Assembly (NCBI GenBank): GCA_025966525.1
Contig: JAPDIG010000007.1
Location: forward strand, 1-40,824
Length of the DNA stretch: 40,824 nucleotides
Origin: Candidatus Methanophagales archaeon
GTDB taxonomy: Archaea; Halobacteriota; Syntropharchaeia; Alkanophagales; Methanospirareceae
Reading direction: 5' to 3'
Below, in pieces: positions 16,731 through 24,764 of this stretch. Position numbers and translations under genes: made by a program. Numbering within the stretch: position 1 is the first letter of the stretch; each line of letters starts with the position of its first letter. The notes under the pieces were generated by a model, which made no database searches, had not been told where the DNA came from, and saw nothing but the letters and a program-made list of their open reading frames with translations.

Positions 16731-17677
16731 TGAAAGCAAAAAAGAGGGTAAAACGAGCTAAGGAATGGAAGCGCGAGCAAGTCGATGCTATAAAAAATTT
16801 GATAAGTTCCTACAAAACAGTAGGTATAGCAAAAATAAGAGGGCTGGGTTCTAAGCAACTACAACGAATAAGAAAAGAATTCAGGGATAAAGCAAGGTTA
16901 AGAGTATCGCGAAATAGCTTGATTTCTATTTCGTTTAGGAAAAGCGGGATGGATGAGGTGGTGAACTTTGTAGACGACCAGATGGCATTGATATTCACCG
17001 ATTTGGATCCTTTTGAATTGTACAGGGTGATAGAAGAGGGGAAGATACCAGCACCAATAAAGCCCGGTGCGGTTGCTCCACACGATATTGTGATAGAGGA
17101 GGGGCCCACCTCGCTTAAGCCCGGACCGATAGTGGGCGAATTGCAGAATTTGGGCATCCCCGCGGGAATAACAGGGGGAAAGGTGGTGATAAAGCAAAGA
17201 AAAGTAGCAGTACGGGGTGGGGAAAGAGTTTCTCCTGCACTTGCAGAGATGTTAGCAAGGCTCGAAATCCACCCGATAAAGGAGGGTTTGGATTTATGTG
17301 CTGTGTATGACGTTGAAGGAGAAGTGCTATACACGCCTGATGTTCTCCATATAGACCTCTCGAAATACTTTTCGGATGTGAAAGAAGGAGTAAAAGCGGC
17401 TTTTTCGCTTGCCACACGCATAAAGTATGACTATCCTACTCGATATACTATCGGCGATTTGATAAGCGAAGCAAATGTAAAATCGGTGGCGTTGGCATTT
17501 AATATTGCTTATCCAACTTCTGTGACAATAAAGCCGTTGATTCAGAAGGCGTATTCCAATGCACGAAATTTGTCCATAAACGCGTGCATATACGAACGCG
17601 AGACAATGGCTTATTTACTTGCGAAGGCATGTTCGCAGGCACGAAGTCTGGAGGCGTATTTGGGCGAATGGAACTGA
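16730..17677 (+). CDS. rpl10: Large ribosomal subunit protein uL10 (P0), lacking the acidic C-terminal tail
   Basis: uL10 is the base of the ribosomal stalk; it holds uL11 and several bL12/P1 dimers. The N-terminal rRNA-binding domain (about 1-105) and the archaeal insertion domain are normal. From about residue 220 come three helical segments (IGDLISEANVKSVALAF; LIQKAYSNARNLSINA; MAYLLAKACSQARSLEA) expected to bind P1 dimers. The protein then stops at GEWN. The charged hinge and the GxGLF-type factor-recruiting tail seen in most archaeal P0 proteins are absent. The next gene is dapF, overlapping by ten bases, not rpl12. Confidence 0.93.
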   Translation: MKAKKRVKRAKEWKREQVDAIKNLISSYKTVGIAKIRGLGSKQLQRIRKEFRDKARLRVSRNSLISISFRKSGMDEVVNFVDDQMALIFTDLDPFELYRVIEEGKIPAPIKPGAVAPHDIVIEEGPTSLKPGPIVGELQNLGIPAGITGGKVVIKQRKVAVRGGERVSPALAEMLARLEIHPIKEGLDLCAVYDVEGEVLYTPDVLHIDLSKYFSDVKEGVKAAFSLATRIKYDYPTRYTIGDLISEANVKSVALAFNIAYPTSVTIKPLIQKAYSNARNLSINACIYERETMAYLLAKACSQARSLEAYLGEWN

Positions 17678-18519
17678 GATTCACAAAGATGCATGGCTGT
17701 GGTAACGATTTCATTCTGATAGACGATCGAGAAGACCGGATAGGGGAGGAAAAGAAAAGACAAATCGCACGATTTTTATGTCAGAGACGATTCTCAGTTG
17801 GTGCAGATGGTGTTTTGTTCCTGTGTAGACCTACAACGAGTTCGTATGACGTGAGGATGCGAGTTTTCAATGCCGACGGTTCCGAGGCGGAGATGAGTGG
17901 AAACGGGATGAGGTGTTTCGCCAAGTACGTGTACGAAAGAGGGTTAGTGCGAAGTAGGCGAATGAGGGTGGAGACGTTGGGCGGATTGATTGTTCCCGAA
18001 GTAGAAGTGGATGAAAGAGGTCTTATGGTTACTTCTATCAGGGTTTTCATGGGTAAACCCGTTTTTGATAAAATAGATGGGGCGTTTTTTGTGAACGAAG
18101 AAATAGGAGAGATTAAACTAACTTCGGTACGCCTTGGCAATCCTCATGCCGTGGTCATTATTGACTCGTTTAATGGGCTGGATGTGGGTACAGTAGGAAA
18201 AAGCATAGAATCGCATCCAGCTTTTCCTGACAGGACTAATGTGGATTTTGTGAGGGTAGAAGCGAAAAAAATGAATGTGATAACTGTGAGGACGTATGAA
18301 AGAGGAGTGGGAGAGACATTATCCTGCGGAACCGGGTCAACAGCTTCTGTGCTTACATTGAATAAACTTGGATATATAAATCCGCGTGTACCAGTTACAG
18401 TACACACCAAAGGCGGGGATTTGGCGGTAGAGCTAAAAGAAGAAGGAGCATATCTTGTGGGTCCTGCGGAAGTAGTGTATGAGGGAGAGGTATCTGTTCA
18501 AAATTCTGCGGATTTTTGA
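17668..18519 (+). CDS. dapF: Diaminopimelate epimerase, first catalytic Cys replaced by Ser
   Basis: DapF converts LL- to meso-diaminopimelate in lysine synthesis. I start it at the ATG at 17668 (MELRFTKMHGCGNDF, 283 aa), because the track's earlier start runs antiphase through rpl10. FNADGSEAEMSGNGMRC is the first active-site motif; most family members have Cys where Ser77 lies here (codon AGT). The second catalytic Cys is present (ETLSCGTGS, Cys220). The ATG overlaps the last ten bases of rpl10, so it is translated from the stalk operon. It may still act as an epimerase or have shifted chemistry; the fold is clear. Confidence 0.88.
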   Translation: MELRFTKMHGCGNDFILIDDREDRIGEEKKRQIARFLCQRRFSVGADGVLFLCRPTTSSYDVRMRVFNADGSEAEMSGNGMRCFAKYVYERGLVRSRRMRVETLGGLIVPEVEVDERGLMVTSIRVFMGKPVFDKIDGAFFVNEEIGEIKLTSVRLGNPHAVVIIDSFNGLDVGTVGKSIESHPAFPDRTNVDFVRVEAKKMNVITVRTYERGVGETLSCGTGSTASVLTLNKLGYINPRVPVTVHTKGGDLAVELKEEGAYLVGPAEVVYEGEVSVQNSADF

Positions 18520-19019
18520 GTTGTCAATTTCAATAGAATCGAACACTTATTACACAGCCTATCCGGCTTCATCCTCGCTTCGTATAATGAATTAGAGAAT
18601 TGCATAACGCAATAGTTAGTGCAATGCGGTAGCCCAAAAACATGCCCGAGCTCGTGAATGGCTTCCTTTTTTATCAAATCGAGCGAATCGAGCCTGTGAA
18701 TCGAGAGAACCGCCGCTCTACCGGGTTGTGCTACTCCAAACACAAAATTCATTCCCTTCACATATATATCATCGCTTACAATCCATAAACATAACGAAGA
18801 CTCTGTTGCTGTCGATATGCCTCTGTCTTTAATAAGATAACTCAGGAGAATAGAAGCATCATATTGCCCTCTATTCGCGTTGTAGGCACCTTTTACTGCT
18901 ATCGCCTCAAAATGAATCGCTTCGGTTGTTTCTATCCGGAAAACATCTTCAACTGCTTCTTTCACCGGTAGCACCACATCTTCGCTATTTTCATCGTGAA
19001 ATATCCTGAGCTTCTTCAT
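18498..19019 (-). CDS. amzA: Archaemetzincin metalloprotease
   Basis: The zinc site HELGHVFGLPHC, followed by CVMQFSNS and the two-Cys element CNKC, is the archaemetzincin signature: a metzincin protease with an extra structural zinc site. AQPGRAAVLSIHRL precedes it, as in relatives. Substrates of the family are not established. I choose the ATG at 19019 (173 aa); the track's start is an upstream TTG. It overlaps the convergent dapF by 22 bases. A TATATATAAA box lies about 20-30 bases upstream. Confidence 0.9.
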   Translation of the reverse strand: MKKLRIFHDENSEDVVLPVKEAVEDVFRIETTEAIHFEAIAVKGAYNANRGQYDASILLSYLIKDRGISTATESSLCLWIVSDDIYVKGMNFVFGVAQPGRAAVLSIHRLDSLDLIKKEAIHELGHVFGLPHCTNYCVMQFSNSLYEARMKPDRLCNKCSILLKLTTQKSAEF

Positions 19020-19036
19020 GCCGTGCTTCCACAACC

Positions 19037-19060
19037 TTTATATATATTGTTTCCTATAAA
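19037..19060. promoter_or_regulatory. Divergent TATA boxes between amzA and the DUF1614-like gene
   Basis: TTTATATATATT serves the minus-strand amzA about 20 bases upstream, and CCTATAAAACG lies 10-20 bases before the plus-strand ATG at 19072. The spacing implies short-leader or leaderless transcripts. The call is positional. Confidence 0.4.
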
Positions 19061-19071
19061 ACGTTGAAGGC

Positions 19072-19761
19072 ATGAGAAAAATAGTGAACAAGCCAGATTT
19101 GAAGATGTTTGTGTTCTATGGACTGCTTCTTATACCAACTTTCTTTTTGTGCTACGAGGAGCGAAACCTAACTTTCTTCTTTGTCATCACAGCGATGCTT
19201 TTGACAAGTGTAATTGAGGTTCCAATCTACAAGCTTAGAACAAAAAAGCCGGAATACAGCGAACTCGAAGCCCGGTGTATCGGTGAATTTTATGGAGTGC
19301 AAATAGTAGAGGAAATGCAGGGAGACCGCGAAAGAACATATAAAACAAGAGTAACGTTGAACATGGGTGGTTTTATTATACCCCTCTTTTTCGCCTTTTA
19401 TCTGCTGCTGAGCTATACCACACTCATGTTAGAAATAGCGATGTCCATCTTGCTAATGACTGTCTTTTCCTACATACTTTCAGAGGTGAAAGCAGGTGTA
19501 GGTATAGTAATTCCAAGCTATGTGGGTATCTTTGCTATTCCTCTTGGGCTTATACTCGCACCAGAATCCGGGAATACCGCAATAGCCGGGTTAATATTTG
19601 TATTGGCAATTTTTGGCATTCTACTTGGGATACTGATAACGTTGGCAACACTGCCAAAAGAAGAAGTAGGCAGTGCTTTCTTTAATCTCGGTGGAATTGG
19701 CAGTTTCCATTCCATATACCTCATCTCCCTTTTGGCTTTGTTTATCGGAACAGTAGCATAA
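19072..19761 (+). CDS. DUF1614-like multi-pass membrane protein
   Basis: This 229-residue protein has about seven hydrophobic segments. Two come at the N-terminus, followed by a charged loop (TKKPEYSELEARC...GDRERTYKTR). Then comes the stretch RVTLNMGGFIIPLFFAFYLL, which resembles the conserved motif of DUF1614 membrane proteins. GIGSFHSIYLISLLALF ends it. Function is unknown. It starts at an ATG 53 bases from divergent amzA and is followed six bases later by the amino-acid-kinase gene, probably in one transcript. Confidence 0.65.
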   Translation: MRKIVNKPDLKMFVFYGLLLIPTFFLCYEERNLTFFFVITAMLLTSVIEVPIYKLRTKKPEYSELEARCIGEFYGVQIVEEMQGDRERTYKTRVTLNMGGFIIPLFFAFYLLLSYTTLMLEIAMSILLMTVFSYILSEVKAGVGIVIPSYVGIFAIPLGLILAPESGNTAIAGLIFVLAIFGILLGILITLATLPKEEVGSAFFNLGGIGSFHSIYLISLLALFIGTVA

Positions 19762-19767
19762 CAGAGA

Positions 19768-20448
19768 ATGCAAAGTGCAAAACGCAAAAGTAAAGTGATA
19801 ATAAAATTGGGTGGCAGTCTAATAGAAAAAGGCAGAGACATCATACGATTTCTTAGAGAGTATGTAGACGAGAAAGAGAAAGCTCCAACCATAATATTAA
19901 TCCCCGGCGGGGGACCCTTTGCAGAAGTCGTAAGAAACGTATCAGCAGATATGTCAATATCAGAGGAGACTGCGCACTGGATGGCTGTTCTCGCGATGCA
20001 CCAGTACGGGCTTTTATTAGCAAATGGTGAAATCGGGATTGCTTTAGTGGAAAGCATGAAAGAAATAGACGGGGCTGAACCTATACGCATATTACTACCC
20101 TATGAGGTTCTAAAAGCAGATGATTGCCTACCGCATACATGGGATGTCACATCTGACACGATAGCAGCGTTTGTTGCAAATAAAATAGGTGAAAAGACGT
20201 TCATAAAACTAACCGATGTTGATGGGATAATAGACGAAAAAGGGCATCTTATCAAAGAAATCTATGCAAAAGAAATGGTAGAGCTCGAGGAGAAGGGATG
20301 TGTTGACGCAGGGCTCCCAGGATTTTTAATGCAGAACAGAATGAGTTGCACGATTGTAAACGGCAACTTCCCAAATCGAATAATAGCTGCAATTGAAGGA
20401 AAAGAAACACTCTGCACAAAAATACTTGCAATTACAAAAAAGTTTTAG
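19768..20448 (+). CDS. mfnE: Amino-acid-kinase family protein, probably MfnE (methanofuran biosynthesis)
   Basis: The amino-acid-kinase fold is clear: IIKLGGSLIEKG at the N-terminus and ILIPGGGPFAE near residue 50 bind ATP, and IKLTDVDGI lies at about 150. The pattern EETAHWMAVLAMHQYG and LPHTWDVTSDTIAAF fits the MfnE group, which phosphorylates a hydroxymethyl- or aminomethyl-furan phosphate on the way to methanofuran. Isopentenyl-phosphate kinase or uridylate kinase are less likely because these motifs differ. It overlaps the convergent tfb by four bases. Its presence suits an organism with C1 metabolism, in line with HdrBC. Confidence 0.7.
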   Translation: MQSAKRKSKVIIKLGGSLIEKGRDIIRFLREYVDEKEKAPTIILIPGGGPFAEVVRNVSADMSISEETAHWMAVLAMHQYGLLLANGEIGIALVESMKEIDGAEPIRILLPYEVLKADDCLPHTWDVTSDTIAAFVANKIGEKTFIKLTDVDGIIDEKGHLIKEIYAKEMVELEEKGCVDAGLPGFLMQNRMSCTIVNGNFPNRIIAAIEGKETLCTKILAITKKF

Positions 20449-21365
20449 ACAGGAGAAGCCCCGGAAACTTTTTCTCGATGAGGATGCGAGGAAAGAGCGT
20501 CTATATTCAACTTTAAACTCTTCTCCAATTCCTTATACCTATTCCGAATGGTAATCTCAGTTGTACCTGCAACCTTGGCTATCTCCTTCTCTGCTCGATA
20601 CTCGCCCTCATCATTACTTAAAACTGCGGCTATGTATATTGCCGCCGCTGCCGTTCCTATGGGTGCCCACCCTCTGGCTGCTCCCGCCCCTTTATTCCGC
20701 TTTAGTATCTCTATTGCCTTTTCCCTTGTCCCCTCACTTAATCCAAGTTCGGAGCAGAACCGAGGTATGTAGTGCGCTGGGTCCGCAGGTGCAATCTTTA
20801 ACCCAAATTTCCTTAAGAGAAAAATATACGCGCGTCTTATTTTCTTTAGAGGGCTTCTTGACACCTTTGCAATCTCTTTCAGTGTTCGTGGAACACCGTA
20901 TTGTCTACAAATGATATACAGCATTGCAGAGACCAATTCCTCAATACTTCGTCCTTTAATCAAATTTTGCTTCGCTGCTTTTCGGTATAAGACCGAAGTT
21001 GCCTCCTTGATGTCATTCGGCAGTTTAAGCGCACATGCCATTCTATCTATCTCAATAAGTGCGAATGCAAGGGTCTTTTCACTGCTATCCATATTTACCC
21101 AGCGTAATCTTTGTATTCCCGCGGGCAATTTTGGCGTAGGTGTGCTCAGACCTTTATCATGGATTCTATAACTCATACCGGGACCTGTTCTTACCCGTTT
21201 AGAAGCTTGTTCGGAGTCATATGCACGCCATTCCGGGCCGAGGTCCACAATATTCTCTGCTATTACCATCCCGCAGTCGGCGCAATAAAGTTCCGCGTGC
21301 TTAGAATCTGATACTACGTTTTTTGACCCGCATTCGGGACATTTTCTTAGTTGGTTATCCTCCAT
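20445..21365 (-). CDS. tfb: Transcription initiation factor TFB with shortened B-reader/linker
   Basis: TFB bridges TBP-DNA and RNA polymerase. It has a zinc ribbon (CPECG...CADCG, residues 9-32), then GPEWRAYD and IHDKGLST, and two cyclin-like repeats (about 95-290) with the BRE-contacting helix TTEITIRNRYKEL. Between GLST and the first cyclin repeat there are only about 18 residues (PTPKLPAGIQRLRWVNM). Typical archaeal TFBs have nearly 40 there, including DWRNKD-like and RLRKW motifs. This suggests an alternative TFB with changed start-site selection. The ATG at 21365 has an ATATATATTTTT-type box just upstream. Confidence 0.92.
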   Translation of the reverse strand: MEDNQLRKCPECGSKNVVSDSKHAELYCADCGMVIAENIVDLGPEWRAYDSEQASKRVRTGPGMSYRIHDKGLSTPTPKLPAGIQRLRWVNMDSSEKTLAFALIEIDRMACALKLPNDIKEATSVLYRKAAKQNLIKGRSIEELVSAMLYIICRQYGVPRTLKEIAKVSRSPLKKIRRAYIFLLRKFGLKIAPADPAHYIPRFCSELGLSEGTREKAIEILKRNKGAGAARGWAPIGTAAAAIYIAAVLSNDEGEYRAEKEIAKVAGTTEITIRNRYKELEKSLKLNIDALSSHPHREKVSGASPV

Positions 21366-21512
21366 ATTAATATCTATATATATTTTTCATCTATAAAATA
21401 CTTTCCCTTTTTTTGTTTTGGCACCGATACTTTTTTATGAACGCGACATATTTTAAAAAGCGCAGCAAAATTTAGCGAAGGGATATTTAAAATAAATAGG
21501 GGGTGATTGATA

Positions 21513-21833
21513 ATGGTAGAAGAAAAACCGGGTGAATTGAAACAGTTGTTTGTTTACGAACATGATGCAAGTCGGCTGGAACTTTTCATTAGAATCGTTT
21601 ATGGATGGGTTTGCATAGGTATAGTAGTAGCAGTGTATGGCTTCATTGCAGAGATATGCATGCTTATTCAGTGGTTTGTGATATTGATACTTGGACGTAG
21701 AAGCGAAGGGTTAAGCAACTTCATTAAGGGATATCTCGAATATCTTGTGCACGTGATGAGCTATTATTACTTTATGACTGACGATAGACCCGGAATATTG
21801 CCAAAGAGGGTTGAAATATACGAGAAAGAGTGA
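21513..21833 (+). CDS. Small membrane protein, DUF4389-like
   Basis: This 106-residue protein has a soluble start, a long hydrophobic stretch (about 28-60: IVYGWVCIGIVVAVYGF, CMLIQWFVILILG) and an amphipathic end (YLEYLVHVMSYYYFMTDDRPG). The layout and the aromatic C-terminal pattern resemble DUF4389 membrane proteins; function is unknown. The track starts at TTG 21507, but the ATG at 21513 is preceded by GGGGGTGA at good spacing. It ends just before htpX, probably in one transcript. Confidence 0.6.
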   Translation: MVEEKPGELKQLFVYEHDASRLELFIRIVYGWVCIGIVVAVYGFIAEICMLIQWFVILILGRRSEGLSNFIKGYLEYLVHVMSYYYFMTDDRPGILPKRVEIYEKE

Positions 21834-21937
21834 AGGAAGGGTTCACCAATGAACCGGTGAATATCCGTAATAACCTTTTTCTCTTTTCTTCTCTTTTTTA
21901 TATGTTCATATCCAAGAATTGTATATATAGAACTAAA

Positions 21938-22918
21938 ATGAGAACAGCGTGGCTAAAGATAAGGATGGGGCTATGTGTATTGCTCCTGTTTGCAGTGATA
22001 TATGCGCTATTGGTCGTTATAGCTACTTTTGTTGGTGCGGGGACGCCGCTAATTTATGCCTTACTCGCCGTTGTCGTGGTGGCTATTCAGTTCTTTATAG
22101 GTCCGAAGATAGTGGAAAAGACGATGCGTGTTCGGTATGTTTCAGAACGCGAGCAGCCGGAATTGCACCGAATAGTGAGCGAATTAGCGATGAAGGCAGG
22201 GATACCAAAGCCAAGGGTAGGGATTTCAGAGATACCAATACCAAACGCTTTCGCGTTTGGCACCTCTAAAAGGACAGCGCGGGTTTGCATCACGAGGCGA
22301 TTGATGGAGATGTTGAAAAGGGATGAGATAGAAGCAGTTTTGGGGCATGAATTATCGCACATAAAACATCGAGATATGGCGGTTATAACGGCGTTGAGCG
22401 TGATACCGATGATATGCTACTTTATCTATTTCAGCTTCTTCTGGTCCGGCATCTTTGGCGGCGGCGGTAGAAATAGAGAAGGGGCGTTACCAATGATGGC
22501 TATTGCTCTTATTGCCTTCATTGTATATTTCATAAGCAACCTTATTGTACTTTATGCGTCTCGTATAAGAGAATATTATGCAGACGCGGGAAGTGCAGAA
22601 CTCACGAGAAGACCGCATGCACTTGCTTCTGCACTGTATAAAATGATTTATGGTAGTGCAGCAGGTGTGAAGCAGGAAAAGGTAAAAAAGGAAATGGGGA
22701 GCATGCGCGCTTTTTTTGCTACTGACCCTGTAACTGCGAGAAGGGATTTGAGGGATTTGAGTGCAGCAGACTTGAATAGGGATGGAAAGATAGATGAGTA
22801 TGAGTTAAGGGCATTCGCAGAGAGGGCGAGAGTAACGCGTGCTGAAAGACTGATGGAACTTTTTTCCACGCACCCTAATCCGGTGAGCAGGGTTAAGAGG
22901 TTGGGGACGTATCTTTAA
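21938..22918 (+). CDS. htpX: HtpX-like membrane metalloprotease with an EF-hand insert
   Basis: HtpX is a zinc protease that degrades misfolded membrane proteins. Two N-terminal membrane spans (about 12-55) are followed by GHELSHIKH (His137, Glu138, His141). Two more spans follow, then REYYADAGSAEL with the third ligand Glu212. Residues 278-289 read DLNRDGKIDEYE, a textbook EF-hand calcium loop, in the C-terminal soluble part. I take the ATG at 21938 (326 aa). The track's start 108 bases earlier adds an unlikely extension; 21965 is also possible. TTTTTTATATG near 21894 may be its promoter. Confidence 0.9.
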   Translation: MRTAWLKIRMGLCVLLLFAVIYALLVVIATFVGAGTPLIYALLAVVVVAIQFFIGPKIVEKTMRVRYVSEREQPELHRIVSELAMKAGIPKPRVGISEIPIPNAFAFGTSKRTARVCITRRLMEMLKRDEIEAVLGHELSHIKHRDMAVITALSVIPMICYFIYFSFFWSGIFGGGGRNREGALPMMAIALIAFIVYFISNLIVLYASRIREYYADAGSAELTRRPHALASALYKMIYGSAAGVKQEKVKKEMGSMRAFFATDPVTARRDLRDLSAADLNRDGKIDEYELRAFAERARVTRAERLMELFSTHPNPVSRVKRLGTYL

Positions 22919-23020
22919 GGTGCGATAAATTTTATTCACTCATGAAGCAGTAAAATTTTAAACTCTAAGCATCAAATAGATAGGAACTACAAAAATTTAC
23001 GATTTTAAAGGAGATAAAAC

Positions 23021-24154
23021 ATGCTCGAATACGTGATTGTAGGTTTGCTCATTGCAATCCTGCTTGGATTGGCTTTTTTGGGCATTTCGCTGAAGAAGAG
23101 AAAAGAAGCGATAGAGATAGACTCAACAAAGTTAAGTGAAGACATCTCAGCGAAAATAAGGGAAGATGTTTCCAAAGCGGTTCGCGAGACAATAAGCGAA
23201 GTGTCGGAACGTGTGGGCGGTGTTTCAAGCACTCTGAAGTCGGTTGTAGAATTGTTTGAAAAAATAAGAAGAGAACTTCCAAAGGATGTTACAGAGCCAG
23301 TAAACGAGGTCTTGGACCGTGCACTGCGGGATTTAAGGGAATTTGATGGGAATATAGCGGAGATGAGCAATGAATTGCCAAACAAGGTTTTGAAAAGCAT
23401 ACAAACGAGCATTAACGTTAGAAAAGGAAAAGCAGGGGAGCTTGCCACTCTTATGTCCTTCTTGGGCGAATATAAAAGAATTATTCCTTTAGGGCAGCCT
23501 ATTGATTTTATTGGGGTTAGCGATGACTACATTGACTTTATAGAAGTGAAAACAGGGACAGCAGGATTATCACCGATGGAGAGAGAAATAAAGGAAATAA
23601 TAGAGAAAGGAAAGGTGAGATTTATTTTGAGGAAGGAAGATGTGGAAATTATTATGCCGGAGGAAATGGAAGCGCGGAAGTTTAAAACTGAGCATGAGGA
23701 GGAGGTTAAGGGTACAGAATCAGTTATTTTTAAATTGGGTGAATCAAAAGACCCCAAAGTTATTCCACGGCTGATAGAATTCACAAAAAGTAAAGATGGA
23801 AACGAGAGAAGATTATCAGCCTCTGCTCTCGGGAAACTTTCGGTTTTCAAGTCCCAAATATCAGAGGCAGTTCCACCCCTCATAAAATTGCTTGAGGATG
23901 AAAATCCGCAGGTAAGGCAATATTCAGCAAAAGCATTGGGAAAAATAGGGAGAAGGGATGTAATACCTTACCTTAAACAACTCATGAACGACAAAAAAGA
24001 GTATGTGAGGTCAGCGGCAAAATTGGCTATTAGCCAAATAGAAGGCGAAGTTGGGGAATCAAGGGGAGAGATTTACGTATGTCTAAATTGTGGCGAGCCC
24101 ATTAGTGGTAAGTTTGATGTATGTCCATATTGCGGTGACCCATTGATAAAGTAA
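23021..24154 (+). CDS. Membrane-anchored Holliday-resolvase-like nuclease fused to HEAT repeats and zinc ribbon
   Basis: Domains in order: an N-terminal membrane span (3-23); a coiled-coil-like helical stretch (30-130); a nuclease domain (about 133-205) with Glu140 in GKAGELA, Asp162 in PIDFIGV and the ExK of FIEVKTG (175-177); HEAT-like repeats (about 235-345, such as VPPLIKLLEDENPQVRQYSAKALGKIG); and a C-terminal zinc ribbon (Cys354/357/368/371). The nuclease part resembles the archaeal Hjc-related endonuclease family (PD-(D/E)xK). A nuclease on the membrane with a protein-interaction module is unusual; the target is unknown. AAAGGAGAT precedes the ATG. It follows htpX by 102 bases. Confidence 0.8.
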   Translation: MLEYVIVGLLIAILLGLAFLGISLKKRKEAIEIDSTKLSEDISAKIREDVSKAVRETISEVSERVGGVSSTLKSVVELFEKIRRELPKDVTEPVNEVLDRALRDLREFDGNIAEMSNELPNKVLKSIQTSINVRKGKAGELATLMSFLGEYKRIIPLGQPIDFIGVSDDYIDFIEVKTGTAGLSPMEREIKEIIEKGKVRFILRKEDVEIIMPEEMEARKFKTEHEEEVKGTESVIFKLGESKDPKVIPRLIEFTKSKDGNERRLSASALGKLSVFKSQISEAVPPLIKLLEDENPQVRQYSAKALGKIGRRDVIPYLKQLMNDKKEYVRSAAKLAISQIEGEVGESRGEIYVCLNCGEPISGKFDVCPYCGDPLIK

Positions 24155-24193
24155 GGAAGAAGTATGGAGCTGTCTCATATGTGATTTTTTTCA

Positions 24194-24724
24194 CTACTTC
24201 ACACCCTCCACCGCCATCTTTATCATCTCCACTATATACTTCTCACTCCACCTCGAAGAGTTTATCACCAGGTCATAAATAGAAAGGTCATCTAAATTTA
24301 TGCCATAATATCTCTTATACCGCGTATCCTCTGAACGTTCTCTATGTTTCATAGCAGAAAGAGCTTCTTCGTAGGTTATTCCTTCACGAGCTGCAATTCT
24401 CCTCGCCCTTATTTCCGATGGAGCCTTCAACCATATTTTTAAATCCGCAGCGGGAACGAAGAATCCGGATAACCTACCTTCTACAATGACATTCTCCCGT
24501 TTCATTGCCTCTTCTCCCTGTCTTGCATCTACCCGACTATCGAAATCATCGTTATTTTCTGCTATTTTATTAAAATGCTCTAACTGCAATTTCTTCTCCT
24601 TCGCTATTTGTCGAAACATCTCGCCAGCGGAAATTAGTTCTACGGACAAATCCTTAGATAGCAACTTCGCCACTGTTGTTGTTCCACTGCCTGGAAGACC
24701 GCTTATTGTAATTCGCATCTGCAT
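24194..24724 (-). CDS. cmk: Cytidylate kinase, archaeal type
   Basis: This enzyme phosphorylates CMP/dCMP. The P-loop GLPGSGTTT is at the N-terminus, VIVEGRLSGFF near residue 85 is the CMP-site region, and RRIAAREG forms the lid. The length of about 176 residues matches archaeal Cmk. Three ATGs are close together. AAGGG is best spaced for 24724 (MQMRIT), while 24730 and 24718 are alternatives. It is the last gene of a minus-strand run after rtcB, and is convergent with the nuclease-HEAT gene. Confidence 0.9.
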   Translation of the reverse strand: MQMRITISGLPGSGTTTVAKLLSKDLSVELISAGEMFRQIAKEKKLQLEHFNKIAENNDDFDSRVDARQGEEAMKRENVIVEGRLSGFFVPAADLKIWLKAPSEIRARRIAAREGITYEEALSAMKHRERSEDTRYKRYYGINLDDLSIYDLVINSSRWSEKYIVEMIKMAVEGVK

Positions 24725-24764
24725 AAACATCCCTTAAAAAAGAAAGTTTTTAAAAATATTAGCT

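Noticed and set aside
16810-17421. 203-aa minus-strand ORF
   Set aside because: It is an antisense shadow of rpl10, with no RBS or family match.
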